From positions 3,658,001-3,722,000 of the forward strand of contig NZ_PDJK01000002.1 of NCBI RefSeq assembly GCF_002564045.1: 64,000 nt of DNA, in the 5' to 3' direction. Shown here piece by piece: positions 46,647 through 55,934 of the stretch (positions within the stretch are counted from its first letter, which is position 1; each line of letters opens with the position of its first letter). Both the position numbers and the translations under genes were made by a program. This DNA comes from Amycolatopsis sulphurea. Its GTDB lineage: Bacteria > Actinomycetota > Actinomycetes > Mycobacteriales > Pseudonocardiaceae. The notes beneath the pieces are model-generated. The model saw nothing but the letters and a program-made list of their open reading frames with translations. It was not told where the DNA came from and made no database searches.

Positions 46647-46985
46647 GTGCTGAGGAAGAAGCAGGAAACCGGGGATCCCGGCAGACCGGTCCGTCCCCCG
46701 AAGCGAAACCGCTTGACCCGCACACTGCTGCTCGCTCTGCTGGCGGGCGTGGCGTTGTTCACGGCGGCTCCGGGTGCGAGCGCGACGCAGCCCACCGGCC
46801 ATTCTCGCCAGTCCGCGCCGTACGCCTCGGTGGCCGAATCCCGTCCCCGTGTGGTGACCGGAGGCGGTGGGCAGGAGTCACCGGAACCGCCCGACGACAG
46901 CTGGATCTCGTTGCTCGCACTGGTCGGCCTGCTCGTCGCCGCTCCGCTGGGCTACCTGGCCCACACCCGGCGGGAAGCCGCTTAG
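46647..46985 (+). CDS. Small secreted or membrane-anchored protein
   Basis: About 112 residues: a basic start (LRKKQETGDPGRPVRPPKRN), a hydrophobic signal (TLLLALLAGVALFTAAPGAS), a low-complexity middle of about 45 residues with Gly, Pro and Ser, and a C-terminal helix (SWISLLALVGLLVAAPLGYL) ending HTRREAA. This resembles cell-surface proteins held by a C-terminal helix and basic tail. GGGAGG lies 10 bases before the GTG. It is divergent from the HTH regulator. Confidence 0.65.
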   Translation: MLRKKQETGDPGRPVRPPKRNRLTRTLLLALLAGVALFTAAPGASATQPTGHSRQSAPYASVAESRPRVVTGGGGQESPEPPDDSWISLLALVGLLVAAPLGYLAHTRREAA

Positions 46986-47015
46986 CCCGGCAGGTCATGT
47001 CCTAGGCTGAACGCT

Positions 47016-47657
47016 GTGGGGCAACTGGTCGTTATCGAAGGTCTGGACGGCGCGGGCAAGCGGACGCTGTCCGATGGGCTCACGGCTGCGCTGGAGGAAG
47101 CCGGGGCGAGTGTCGCAGGGCTGGCGTTCCCGCGCTACGGCCGAAGCGTGCACGCCGACCTGGTGCGCGAAACGCTGCACCGGGGGCACGGCGATCTCGC
47201 CGACTCGGTGTACGGCATGGCCATGCTCTACGCCCTCGACCGCAGCGGTGCCGCGGACGAGATCCGCGAACTGCAGGCGGCCAACGACGTCGTCCTGCTC
47301 GATCGGTACGCCGCGTCCAACGCCGCGTACGCCGCGGCCCGGCTGCGCCAGCACGCGGACGGCGAGGTCGTGCGCTGGGTGTGGGACCTCGAAGTGAGCC
47401 GGTTCGCGCTGCCCCGGCCGGATGCGCATCTGCTGCTGCGGGTCAGCCCGGCGGTCGCGGCCGAGCGTGCGGAACGCCGTGCCGAAGCGGATTCCGCGCG
47501 CACCCGCGATGCGTTTGAAACCGACGATTCGCTCCAGCTGCGGTGTGCCGAGGTGTACGACGAACTCGCCGCGGCCGGCTGGCTGGCGCCGTGGCACGTG
47601 CTCGACGGGGTGGCCGGCGTCGATCTGCCGACGCTGGCGAAGGCGCTGCTCGGCTGA
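47016..47657 (+). CDS. tmk: Thymidylate kinase
   Basis: The 213-residue kinase has the P-loop GLDGAGKRTL, as in M. tuberculosis Tmk, which also has Arg after the Lys. It also has FPRYGRSVHADL, the LID and base region DRYAASNAAYAAARL and VSRFALPRPDAHLLLRVSP. It phosphorylates dTMP to dTDP. TAGGCT (47003-47008) is 7 bases before the GTG, so the mRNA is probably leaderless. In mycobacteria tmk lies between sahH and mtrA, as here, apart from inserted genes. Confidence 0.95.
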   Translation: MGQLVVIEGLDGAGKRTLSDGLTAALEEAGASVAGLAFPRYGRSVHADLVRETLHRGHGDLADSVYGMAMLYALDRSGAADEIRELQAANDVVLLDRYAASNAAYAAARLRQHADGEVVRWVWDLEVSRFALPRPDAHLLLRVSPAVAAERAERRAEADSARTRDAFETDDSLQLRCAEVYDELAAAGWLAPWHVLDGVAGVDLPTLAKALLG

Positions 47658-47684
47658 ACACCCCAAGGCTTGTTTTACGTCTGC

Positions 47685-47713
47685 TGGACAACTGTACAAC
47701 GCAAGCGTAGGCT
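47685..47713 (+). promoter_or_regulatory. Promoter of the MazEF-type operon
   Basis: TGGACA (47685-47690), a 17-base spacer and TAGGCT (47708-47713) lie 7 bases before the ATG at 47721. The direct repeat ACAAC-TGT-ACAAC in the spacer is a possible antitoxin site. The transcript would start at or next to the ATG, making it leaderless. Confidence 0.7.
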
Positions 47714-47720
47714 GTCCACT

Positions 47721-47921
47721 ATGACTGCGACCATAGGTTTCCGGCCCACGGAGGAGGACGACCTCATCATCAAGGCCGCGATGCAGAGCGGTGAGCACAA
47801 AAGCGACGTGATCCGGCGCGCGCTGCGGCTGCTGGCGGAAGAGGTCTGGGTCAAGCAGGCGCTCGCCGACGCCCGGCGGCTCAGTGGCGAGGACCTCTCC
47901 GCCGAACAGGACGCTTGGTGA
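47721..47921 (+). CDS. MazE-like ribbon-helix-helix antitoxin
   Basis: The 66-residue protein starts MTATIGFRPTEEDDLIIKAA with HKSDVIRRALRLLAEEVW, a ribbon-helix-helix fold, and a short C-terminal tail (LADARRLSGEDLSAEQDAW) that would bind the toxin. It overlaps the toxin gene by 4 bases (GTGA). It is just downstream of tmk. Confidence 0.82.
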   Translation: MTATIGFRPTEEDDLIIKAAMQSGEHKSDVIRRALRLLAEEVWVKQALADARRLSGEDLSAEQDAW

Positions 47922-48235
47922 TCCGGGGCGCGGTCTACCGGGTCGATTTCGGTCATGCCAGACGAGGCCACGAGCAGCGCGGCAAGCGCTACGCGGTCGC
48001 GCTGAGCCCCAGTTCGATGCCGTGGAGCGTGGCGACGGTCGTGCCGACGTCCACGAGCGCGCAGCGGGCGGTCTTCCGCCCGGAGCTGGAAGTGCTGGGC
48101 ACGAAGACGCGGTTCCTCGTCGACCAGATCCGCACGATCGACGTCGCCCACGTACACGGTGATCCGGTCGCCTATCTGGGCCGGGAGGAGCTGGCGCAGA
48201 TCGAGGAAGCCGCCCGGCATTACCTCGGCCTGTGA
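47918..48235 (+). CDS. MazF/PemK-family endoribonuclease toxin
   Basis: The 105-residue protein has the MazF start GAVYRVDFGHARRGHEQRGK with RYAVALSPSSM. The later TVVPTSTSAQ and TRFLVDQIRTIDVAHV match the conserved core of the toxin, including the Arg and Thr/Ser of the cleavage site. It would cut mRNA when free of antitoxin. GTG 47918 overlaps the antitoxin stop. Its stop is 13 bases from the stop of the convergent oxidoreductase gene. Confidence 0.88.
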   Translation: MIRGAVYRVDFGHARRGHEQRGKRYAVALSPSSMPWSVATVVPTSTSAQRAVFRPELEVLGTKTRFLVDQIRTIDVAHVHGDPVAYLGREELAQIEEAARHYLGL

Positions 48236-48248
48236 CCCGGCCCTTACG

Positions 48249-50552
48249 TCATTCGTTGCCCCGCAACGGTTCCGCGGCCACTTTCGCCTTGCGGCGCTGT
48301 CCCGCGCACTCGATCTCCACCGGCGTCCGCGGCCTCGTGTATTCCACCGGAAGCCAGGCGTGGGCGAGGTTCTTGCCGACCGTGTAGCCGTACGCCGCGC
48401 TCGTGACGTATCCCGCCGGGCGGCCTTCGGCGTACACCGGTTCCTTGCCCGCCAAGACGAAAAGCGGGTCTTCGACGATCAGGCACACCAGTTTCCGGCT
48501 CACTGTCGCGGGAGAACGTTCGCGCAGGGCGTCCCGGCCGAGAAAGTAGCCTTTGTCCATCCGCACCAGATAGCCGAGGCCGGCCTCGTACGGATCGTGT
48601 TCGGTGGTCACGTCGACCCCGCATTCGCGGTGGCCTTCTTCGAGCCGCAGGCTGGTCAGCGCGATCTGCCCGGCGGCGACGATCCCGTGCGGCCGCCCGG
48701 CCTCGTGCAGCGTGTCCCACAGCCGCCGCCCGAGGTCCGCGCTCGTGTGCAGTTCCCAGCCCGCTTCGCCGATGTCGGATCCGCGGATCGCGAGGAGCGG
48801 CACATCCGCGACGTAGGTCCGCCGCGCCCGGCCGGATGAGTCCATCGTGGACAGTTCCGGTAACACCTTCCGGGCGAGCGGTCCCCACAACCCGATGCAG
48901 CAGTTCCCGGACGTGGTTTCGCGCAGCTGCACGGCCCCGTCCCTGGGCAGGTGACGGGAGAGCCAGTCGATGTCGAGCCGGCTGCGCACCTGTACTCCGA
49001 ACAGCTCCGCGCCCAGCCGGGCCACGGTCAGTTCGCTGCGCACACCGCCGTCCTCGCCGAGCAGCAGGGTGCTGGTGACCGTGCCCGGCGCGCGGTCGAG
49101 CTGATTGGTCGTCAGCGTCTGCAGGAACGGGAGCGCGCCGGGGCCGGTAATCTCCAGCTGCCGTCGCGGGGTCAGGTCGAACATCGCCACCCGGCTGCGC
49201 GCTACGAGTGCTTCCGCGCCGCCGATCGGGGACAGTTCCTCCTCGCGCCGGGGGACCCGGGAGACCTCCGGCAGCCGTTCGTTGGCGCCGTACCACTGCG
49301 GCCTGGCCCAGCCGTCGCCTTCGCGGAAGCTCGCTCCCAGCGCGACTTCCCGTTCGTAGAACGGGGAAGTCCGACGCGGCACCGCCTGCTGCGCCGAGCG
49401 CGCGAGCGCGGCCGCGATGCTGCGTGCCCGCAGGCTGTCCGGTGCCAGCTGCAGCCGGTCGAACCGGGCGAGGTCGACCGAGTGCAGTGCGAGGTGCGCC
49501 TGTCCTTCCACGAGCCATCGCGCCAGTTCCCTGGCCACCCCGGCGGACCAGGTGGTGCCGAGTGCCTCGGCCACCCAGAACCCGTCCAGATCGGGATGCT
49601 CGCCCAGCAGCGGCAACCCGTCCGGGGTCATCGGGGCCGGCCCGGACGTGCCCTCCTCGACCTTGCCGTCGGCGAGCGCCGGGATCAGTTCGGCCGCGCG
49701 CACCCACAGTGGTTCGAACCCGGCCGGGCTGAACCGCCCGGCATCCGGCCGGAACGCGGTCACCCCGAGCCGGTCCACGTGCTCGCGGAACCACAGCCCC
49801 GCGTCCGGATGGCCGAGCACCGGCTTGCCCGCTTCGGTGAAGTCGTCGTTCTGCCCGGCCAGCTCGGGTAGCGGCGTGCTGCGCGCGTGCTCTCGCACGA
49901 CCGGGACCACCGGCACCGGCAGCTCCACCAGCGCACCCAGCTCCGGTCCCCGTACCCCGGCGCACGAGATGACCACGTCGGCGCGGAACCGTTCGGTTTC
50001 CGTGCGGACTGCGGTCACCCGCCCTCCGCCGCGGACGATCTCCACGACCCGTTGCCCGGAAAGGAATCGCGCCCCACGCTCGGCTGCCCGGCGTGCCTGC
50101 GCGGTCGCCGCGCGTGCCGGATCGGCCAGGCCGTCTTCCGGCGCGTGCAGGCCGCCCGACAGCTTCGCCGGATCCAGCAGCGGATGCAGCTGCGCGCACT
50201 CGGCCGGGGACCGCAGGTAGCTGCGCACTCCCCAGGCCGTGGCCCAGCCGTGCTGCCTGCGCAACGCGGTCAACCGCACCGGGGTAGTCGCCAGGGCCAG
50301 GCTGCCGACCGGCTGGAAGCACCAGCCCCCGTCGACGGTCAGCGCGCTGTACTTCTCCACGGTGTACTTCGCGAACTCGGTCACGGTGCGGTCCGGATGC
50401 GTGCGGAACACCAGCCCGTGGTCGAGCGTCCCCGCGTCCGGTTCCAGCGCCAGCACGGTCACGTCGGTCCAGCCCGCCGCGGTGAGTTCGTCGGCGACCG
50501 CGCAGCCGAGCAGACCGGCGCCGAGCACGACCACACGCGGTCGAGGTGCCAT
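48249..50552 (-). CDS. FAD-dependent oxidoreductase fused to a GcvT-like domain
   Basis: About 767 residues: an FAD-binding DAO domain with GAGLLGCAV (11-19) up to about residue 370, an FAO_M-like linker (about 380-440), and a GCV_T aminomethyltransferase domain with its C-terminal barrel (about 440-760, with KGYFLGRDAL). This layout is that of dimethylglycine and sarcosine dehydrogenases. They oxidise N-methyl groups and pass one-carbon units to tetrahydrofolate. AGGAAGG precedes the ATG at 50552. An IclR regulator gene lies upstream on the same strand. The exact substrate is unknown. Confidence 0.88.
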   Translation of the reverse strand: MAPRPRVVVLGAGLLGCAVADELTAAGWTDVTVLALEPDAGTLDHGLVFRTHPDRTVTEFAKYTVEKYSALTVDGGWCFQPVGSLALATTPVRLTALRRQHGWATAWGVRSYLRSPAECAQLHPLLDPAKLSGGLHAPEDGLADPARAATAQARRAAERGARFLSGQRVVEIVRGGGRVTAVRTETERFRADVVISCAGVRGPELGALVELPVPVVPVVREHARSTPLPELAGQNDDFTEAGKPVLGHPDAGLWFREHVDRLGVTAFRPDAGRFSPAGFEPLWVRAAELIPALADGKVEEGTSGPAPMTPDGLPLLGEHPDLDGFWVAEALGTTWSAGVARELARWLVEGQAHLALHSVDLARFDRLQLAPDSLRARSIAAALARSAQQAVPRRTSPFYEREVALGASFREGDGWARPQWYGANERLPEVSRVPRREEELSPIGGAEALVARSRVAMFDLTPRRQLEITGPGALPFLQTLTTNQLDRAPGTVTSTLLLGEDGGVRSELTVARLGAELFGVQVRSRLDIDWLSRHLPRDGAVQLRETTSGNCCIGLWGPLARKVLPELSTMDSSGRARRTYVADVPLLAIRGSDIGEAGWELHTSADLGRRLWDTLHEAGRPHGIVAAGQIALTSLRLEEGHRECGVDVTTEHDPYEAGLGYLVRMDKGYFLGRDALRERSPATVSRKLVCLIVEDPLFVLAGKEPVYAEGRPAGYVTSAAYGYTVGKNLAHAWLPVEYTRPRTPVEIECAGQRRKAKVAAEPLRGNE

Positions 50553-50730
50553 CACGGACCTTCCTGCCGGCCGGGCACGCGCGGAGCCGGTTCGGGGGAA
50601 TCAGGCATGCCGAACGGCCGCCGGGGGGCGGGCTGCGTTGCGGAGGGGGATGGATGGTGCGTTCTCCGGCACCAAAGTGCGGGATCCGGCCCGCGCTGTC
50701 AAGAACGCGGACGCGGCCGACCGGGTCCGG

Positions 50731-51516
50731 TCAGCGTGCGAAATAGCCCAGTTGCGAGGAAAGTTCCCGCGCCGCTTCGGTCATCGGCTGCACGATCTGG
50801 CGGATCCGCTGCTTGGACAGCCGGTAGGACGGGCCGGAGGCGCTCATCGCCGCGACCACCTCGCCGCCCGGCCCGCGGACCGGCACCGCGACCGCGTGCA
50901 TGCCCAGCTCCAGTTCCTCGAACGAGGCCGCGTACCCGTCCTCGGCCACCCGCTCCAGCTCCGCCTCCAGCTCGCCGGCGTCCACCGTGGTGCGCGGGGT
51001 GTACTGCTCGAGGTCCGGCCCGAGGGCCCGCTTGCGGTCCGCGTCGTCCATCGCGGCGAGCAGCACCTTCCCGCTGGAGGTGGCGTGCAGCGGGGTGCGC
51101 TGGCCGGTCCAGTTCTGCGTGGTGATCGCGGCCGAGCCGCGGGCCTGGCTGAGATTGATCGCCACCCCGTCGTCGGCGATCGCGATGTTCACCGTCTCGC
51201 CCAGCTCCTCGGCCAGTGCCTGGCAGGTCTGCCTGCCGAGCTTGGCCAGGTCCATCCGGCCGGTGGCGGCACCGGCCAGCCGGACCACCCCGAAGCCGAT
51301 CACGTACTTGCCGCGCTCGCCGAGCTGCTCCACCAGCCCGTGCGATTCCAGGACGCTGAGCAGCCGCGACGCGGTCGACTTGTGCACCCCGAGCTCCCCG
51401 GCGATCTCGGTGATGCCGGACTCCCCGTTGCGCGCGAGCAGCTCCAGCACGGTGATCGCGCGGTCGACCGACTGAACTTGGCTGCCCGTTGCGTTGCCCG
51501 AGTCCTGGTTCCGCAT
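50731..51516 (-). CDS. IclR-family transcriptional regulator
   Basis: The 261-residue regulator has a winged helix (SVDRAITVLELLARNGESGI, then HKSTASRLLSVLESHGLVEQ) and the IclR effector domain (LAEELGETVNIAIADDGVAI, TPLHATSSGKVLLAA). It probably controls the adjacent FAD/GcvT oxidoreductase in answer to a small molecule. The ATG at 51516 is 6 bases after TACTGT on the same strand, which suggests a leaderless mRNA. Confidence 0.92.
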   Translation of the reverse strand: MRNQDSGNATGSQVQSVDRAITVLELLARNGESGITEIAGELGVHKSTASRLLSVLESHGLVEQLGERGKYVIGFGVVRLAGAATGRMDLAKLGRQTCQALAEELGETVNIAIADDGVAINLSQARGSAAITTQNWTGQRTPLHATSSGKVLLAAMDDADRKRALGPDLEQYTPRTTVDAGELEAELERVAEDGYAASFEELELGMHAVAVPVRGPGGEVVAAMSASGPSYRLSKQRIRQIVQPMTEAARELSSQLGYFAR

Positions 51517-51689
51517 GACGCAACAGTAACCGCTCGGGTGCGTACTGTTCGGCTGAGCGGGCGAATCCGCCCGCGACCGCCGTCGGGGCAGGTCCGGATG
51601 GCCTAACCCGGCCGCCGATCCCGATCTTTCCGGGGCCCGGCCGCGCGGGTCGGGCGCGCGCACGTGGGCGAGAGTGCGAACATGTGCAC

Positions 51690-52367
51690 ATGAAGGCACG
51701 TGTCTTGGTGGTCGACGACGACCCTGCACTCGCGGAGATGCTCACCATCGTGCTCCGTGGCGAGGGGTTCGACACTGCGGTGGTCGCGGACGGTTCCCGC
51801 GCACTGCCGGCGCTGCGCGAGCTCAAGCCGGACCTGGTCCTGCTCGATCTCATGCTGCCCGGCATGAACGGCATCGACGTCTGCAAGGCGATCCGCGCGG
51901 AGTCCGGCGTGCCGATCGTGATGCTGACCGCCAAGAGCGACACCGTGGACATCGTGCTCGGGCTCGAGTCCGGTGCCGACGACTACGTGGTCAAGCCGTT
52001 CAAGCCGAAGGAGCTGGTCGCCCGGGTGCGGGCGCGGATGCGCCGCACCGAGGCCGAGCCCGCCGAATCGCTCACCATCGGCGATCTGGCCATCGACGTG
52101 CCCGGCCACGAGGTCACCCGCGAGGGCAAGGCGATTCCGCTGACCCCGCTCGAGTTCGACCTGCTGGTCGCGCTGGCCCGCAAGCCCCGCCAGGTGTTCA
52201 CCCGGGAAGTCCTGCTGGAGCAGGTGTGGGGCTACCGGCACGCGGCCGACACCCGGCTGGTCAACGTGCACGTCCAGCGGCTGCGCTCGAAGGTGGAGAA
52301 GGACCCGGAGCACCCCGAGGTGGTGCTGACGGTGCGTGGTGTCGGCTACAAGGCCGGTCCGCCGTGA
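51690..52367 (+). CDS. mtrA: Response regulator MtrA
   Basis: The 225-residue OmpR-family regulator has Asp53 in DLVLLDLMLPGMNGIDVC, the Lys of YVVKPFKPKELVARV and a DNA-binding domain ending VLTVRGVGYKAGPP. It is nearly identical in form to mycobacterial MtrA, an essential regulator of cell division and wall enzymes. ATG 51690 gives the family start MKARVLVVDDD; GTG 51684 is also in frame. The start lies in a CATGTGCACATG palindrome. No strong ribosome site is seen. Confidence 0.97.
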   Translation: MKARVLVVDDDPALAEMLTIVLRGEGFDTAVVADGSRALPALRELKPDLVLLDLMLPGMNGIDVCKAIRAESGVPIVMLTAKSDTVDIVLGLESGADDYVVKPFKPKELVARVRARMRRTEAEPAESLTIGDLAIDVPGHEVTREGKAIPLTPLEFDLLVALARKPRQVFTREVLLEQVWGYRHAADTRLVNVHVQRLRSKVEKDPEHPEVVLTVRGVGYKAGPP

Positions 52368-52374
52368 TCCGGCG

Positions 52375-54126
52375 ATGAAACCGCTCGCGGGCCGGCTCTC
52401 CTCCGCCGTCCGCGCCACCGGCCGCCTGGTGCGGCGGCTGGTGGTCTTCGCACGGCGCCGGGCCGTGGCATGCAACGAGCTGTGGCGGCATTCGCTGCAG
52501 TTCCGGGTGACCATCTCGACGCTCGCGCTGTCCTTCGCCGTGGTGTTCGTGCTGGGCATGGTGCTGCAGAACCAGATCACCGAACGGCTGCTGGACACCA
52601 AGCGCAAGGCCGCCATCGAGCAGACCCAGTCGCTGGCCGACACCGCGGCGCGAGAGCTGGTCGGCGTCGGCGGCGAATCGCCGGACGCGTTGCACACGCG
52701 GCTGGAGAACGCGCTGAAGAAGCTCTCCTCCGTGGGGTCGTCGCCGAGCGGCGCGGGGGCGGGCACCTTCGAACCGGTGCTCGCCAGCGTCGAGCCCGGC
52801 CAGCCCAACGCCGACCCGATCCACGTCGGGCCGTTCTCGTCGGTCCCGGTGCAGCTGCGCGAGTTCGTCGAGAACAACGCGTTCTCCCGGCTGGAGCACA
52901 CCGTCGTCGGGGAAGACGGATCGCGCACCACGTACCTGATCGTCGGCACCCCGCTCAACACCGTGGCCACTCCGATGCAGCTGTACCTGCTGTTCCCGCT
53001 GACCGGTGAGCAGAACACGGTGTCCACCGTGCAGAACACGCTGCTGGTCGGCGGGCTGGTGCTGCTGCTCCTGCTGGCCGGGATCACCAACCTGGTGGTC
53101 CGGCAGGTGGTGCGGCCGGTCCGGCAGGCGGCCGCGGCGGCCGAGCAGTTCGCCGGCGGGGACCTCGATCAGCGCCTCGCCGTGGTCGGTGAGGACGACG
53201 TGGCCAAGCTCTCGGTGTCCTACAACCGGATGGCCGCCAGCATCCAGCACCAGATCCGCCAGCTGGAGGAGTTCGGCGGGCTGCAGCGGCGGTTCACCTC
53301 CGACGTGTCGCACGAGCTGCGCACCCCGCTGACCACCGTGCGGATGGCCGCGGACGTGCTGCACGCCTCGCGCGAGCAGTTCCCCGCCGGGCTGGCCCGC
53401 TCCACCGAGCTGCTGGTGGATGAGCTGGACCGGTTCGAGGCGCTGCTCGGCGACCTGCTGGAGATCAGCAGGCTCGACGCGGGCGTGGAGGAACTGGCCG
53501 CGGAGTACATCGACGTACGGCCGATCGCGACGCGCGCGGTCGAGCAGGTCCGGGTACTCGCCGCGGGCACCGGCAGCGAGGTACGGCTGGTGCTGCCGGA
53601 CGAGGACGCAGCGGCCGAGGTCGATGCGCGCCGGGTCGAGCGGATCCTGCGCAACCTGCTCGCCAACGCGGTCGACCACAGCGAGGGGAAGCCGGTGGTG
53701 CTCACCGTCGCGGCGGACGAGACGGCGGTGGCCGTCACCGTGCGGGACTACGGCGTCGGCCTGCGGATGGGGGAGTCGGACCTGGTGTTCAACCGCTTCT
53801 GGCGGGCCGATCCCTCCCGTAACCGGCGCACCGGCGGGACCGGGCTCGGCCTGGCGATCAGCCAGGAGGACGCCCGGCTGCACGGCGGCCTGCTCGACGC
53901 GTGGGGCGAGACCGGGCACGGCGCCTGCTTCCGGCTGGTGCTGCCGCGCCAGCAGGGTATGCCGCTCGACGACGGGCCGTTGGCGCTGCCGCCCGCGGAC
54001 GCCGTTTCGGAGATCACGCTGTCGCCCTCGTCGGTGCTGGAGCTGCAGCCGGAGCCGGAGGTGATCCTGCCCGAGCCGGAGCAGGCGAACCCCGGCAATG
54101 CGGATCGGGAAGGGGTCGGCCGGTGA
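52375..54126 (+). CDS. mtrB: Sensor histidine kinase MtrB
   Basis: The 583-residue kinase has two membrane helices (about 45-65 and 220-240), an extracytoplasmic domain of about 150 residues and a HAMP domain. The His box is RRFTSDVSHELRTPLTTVRM, with the N-box RILRNLLANAVDHS and the ATP loops RDYGVGL and GGTGLGLAI. A Pro/Glu-rich tail of about 60 residues follows. It phosphorylates MtrA. It starts 7 bases after mtrA and overlaps lpqB by 4 bases (GTGA). Confidence 0.96.
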   Translation: MKPLAGRLSSAVRATGRLVRRLVVFARRRAVACNELWRHSLQFRVTISTLALSFAVVFVLGMVLQNQITERLLDTKRKAAIEQTQSLADTAARELVGVGGESPDALHTRLENALKKLSSVGSSPSGAGAGTFEPVLASVEPGQPNADPIHVGPFSSVPVQLREFVENNAFSRLEHTVVGEDGSRTTYLIVGTPLNTVATPMQLYLLFPLTGEQNTVSTVQNTLLVGGLVLLLLLAGITNLVVRQVVRPVRQAAAAAEQFAGGDLDQRLAVVGEDDVAKLSVSYNRMAASIQHQIRQLEEFGGLQRRFTSDVSHELRTPLTTVRMAADVLHASREQFPAGLARSTELLVDELDRFEALLGDLLEISRLDAGVEELAAEYIDVRPIATRAVEQVRVLAAGTGSEVRLVLPDEDAAAEVDARRVERILRNLLANAVDHSEGKPVVLTVAADETAVAVTVRDYGVGLRMGESDLVFNRFWRADPSRNRRTGGTGLGLAISQEDARLHGGLLDAWGETGHGACFRLVLPRQQGMPLDDGPLALPPADAVSEITLSPSSVLELQPEPEVILPEPEQANPGNADREGVGR

Positions 54127-55874
54127 GGCGGGCGCTGCTGGCGGTGGCCTGCGTGCTGCTGCTCGCCGGGTGCGCGAACGTGCCGCAGGAATCGCAGCCG
54201 GTGGTGGTGTCCCCGGAGGGGGCGAAACCCCAGCCGAACGAGGTCGTGCCGCCGGATCCGGGGCTGGACGCGCTGTCCATCGTCCGCCAGTTCGTCCGGG
54301 CGTCGGCCGATCCGCGCTCGAACAACGCGGCCGCCCGCGCCTACCTGGAGGACCGGCTGCGCACGCCGTGGCATCCGAGCCGGGCGATCACCATCATCGA
54401 CAACACGTTCAGCACCGTCTACAACGACGCCCTGCCCCCGACGCTGGCCCCGGGGCAGCCGTCGGACCCGAACGTCCGCACGATCTCGGTGCGCGGTTCG
54501 GTCCTCGGCACGCTGAGCGCGGACAGCGCGTTCATCCCCGGCTCCGGCACGGCCGAGCCGACCTTCCAGGTGCGCAAGCAGCCGGACGGGCAGTGGCGGA
54601 TCTCGGTGCCGCCACCCGGCCTGCTGATCACCGACGACGATTTCGACGCGAACTACAACTCCGTCGCGGTGAGCTTCTACTCGCCCGAATCCGCGACCTT
54701 CGTGCCGGATCTGCGTTACGTCGGCGCGAAACCGCAGTCCGGCCTGCCCAGCCGGGTGATGGACCTGATCCTGCAAGGCCCCTCGGCCGGGCTGGCCGGC
54801 GCGGTCAAGAACCTGCTCGGCGACCAGGTCACCCTCGAGACGAACGTGAAGAACAACGACGACGGTTCGCTGCTGGTGCATCTGTCCGGGCTCACCGGGG
54901 CCGGCCCGGAGACCCGGTCGCTGATCGCCGCGCAGATCGTCCTGTCCATGCAGACCGTCACGTCCACCCGCATCCGGCTGCTCGCGGACGGCACCCCGCT
55001 GGTCCGCGACCACGAGTACTGGCGCGCCAGCGACGTGCCCGCCTACAGCGCGGCCACGTCACCGAGCCCGGATCTGCCCGGCCTGATGACGGTCGACCGG
55101 CGCATCCGCTCTCTCGCCGACGGCGGCCCGATCCCGGGCCCCGCCGGCAACGGTTCGTTCGGGGTGGTCAGCGCCGCGCAGTCGATCGACGGGAAGCGGC
55201 TGGCCGTGGTCGAACAGAACGGTGACCGCGTCAGCCTGCGCGTCGGCGACTTCGGCCGGGACATGCCGCAGGTCGAGCTGGGCGGCGGTTCGCTCAGCCG
55301 CCCGACCTGGCGTACCGCGCCGACCGGAGCCGGCCCGTCCGGCGAGGTGTGGACCGTGGTGGACCACACGATCATCGCCCGCATGGTGCTCGATCCCGGT
55401 GGCCACTGGCAGCGCCAGAGCGTGAACGCGAACGACCTGCTGGCGCTGGGCCCGATCGATGCCCTGCGCCTGTCCCGCGACGGCGCCCGCGTCGCCGCGA
55501 TCGTGCGCGGCCGGCTGGTCGTGGCGGCCGTGGTGCGTACCGGAGACGCGGTGACCCTGCGCGAACCCCGCGTCCTCCAGCCCTCCGCGCTGGCCGATGT
55601 CGTCGACGTGGACTGGGGTTCGACCCCGGACACGCTGGTCGCGGTCACCTCCTCGATCTCGCAGCCAGTGCAGCGGATCTCCCTCGACGGGCGGCGAATG
55701 GACACCTTCAACAGCTCCAACCTGACCGCCCCCGTCCGCGCCGTGACCGCCGCCCCGAGCCGCCCGATCGTGGTAGCCGACGCCGGTGGCCTGTGGAACG
55801 CCACGGAACTCGGCGAGGTCTGGCGCCCGCAGGCCCACACCCTGGCGAACGCGGACCCGTTCTATCCGGGGTGA
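54123..55874 (+). CDS. lpqB: Lipoprotein LpqB
   Basis: The 583-residue protein has a lipobox (LLLAGC, Cys17). A GerMN-like domain lies in the middle (DANYNSVAVSFYSPESATFV, VPDLRYVGAKPQSGLPSRVM), and a beta-propeller-like C-terminal half follows (SFGVVSAAQSIDGKRLAVVE, LSRDGARVAAIVRGRLVVAA). LpqB is encoded after mtrB throughout the actinobacteria and binds the MtrB sensor domain to tune signalling. GTG 54123 overlaps the mtrB stop. Confidence 0.96.
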   Translation: MRRALLAVACVLLLAGCANVPQESQPVVVSPEGAKPQPNEVVPPDPGLDALSIVRQFVRASADPRSNNAAARAYLEDRLRTPWHPSRAITIIDNTFSTVYNDALPPTLAPGQPSDPNVRTISVRGSVLGTLSADSAFIPGSGTAEPTFQVRKQPDGQWRISVPPPGLLITDDDFDANYNSVAVSFYSPESATFVPDLRYVGAKPQSGLPSRVMDLILQGPSAGLAGAVKNLLGDQVTLETNVKNNDDGSLLVHLSGLTGAGPETRSLIAAQIVLSMQTVTSTRIRLLADGTPLVRDHEYWRASDVPAYSAATSPSPDLPGLMTVDRRIRSLADGGPIPGPAGNGSFGVVSAAQSIDGKRLAVVEQNGDRVSLRVGDFGRDMPQVELGGGSLSRPTWRTAPTGAGPSGEVWTVVDHTIIARMVLDPGGHWQRQSVNANDLLALGPIDALRLSRDGARVAAIVRGRLVVAAVVRTGDAVTLREPRVLQPSALADVVDVDWGSTPDTLVAVTSSISQPVQRISLDGRRMDTFNSSNLTAPVRAVTAAPSRPIVVADAGGLWNATELGEVWRPQAHTLANADPFYPG

Positions 55875-55934
55875 CTCTCGCTGTTTCGCTGGTGGTGAAC
55901 CTTTATTCGCTCGACACTTTCAGTAGTCGAGCGC

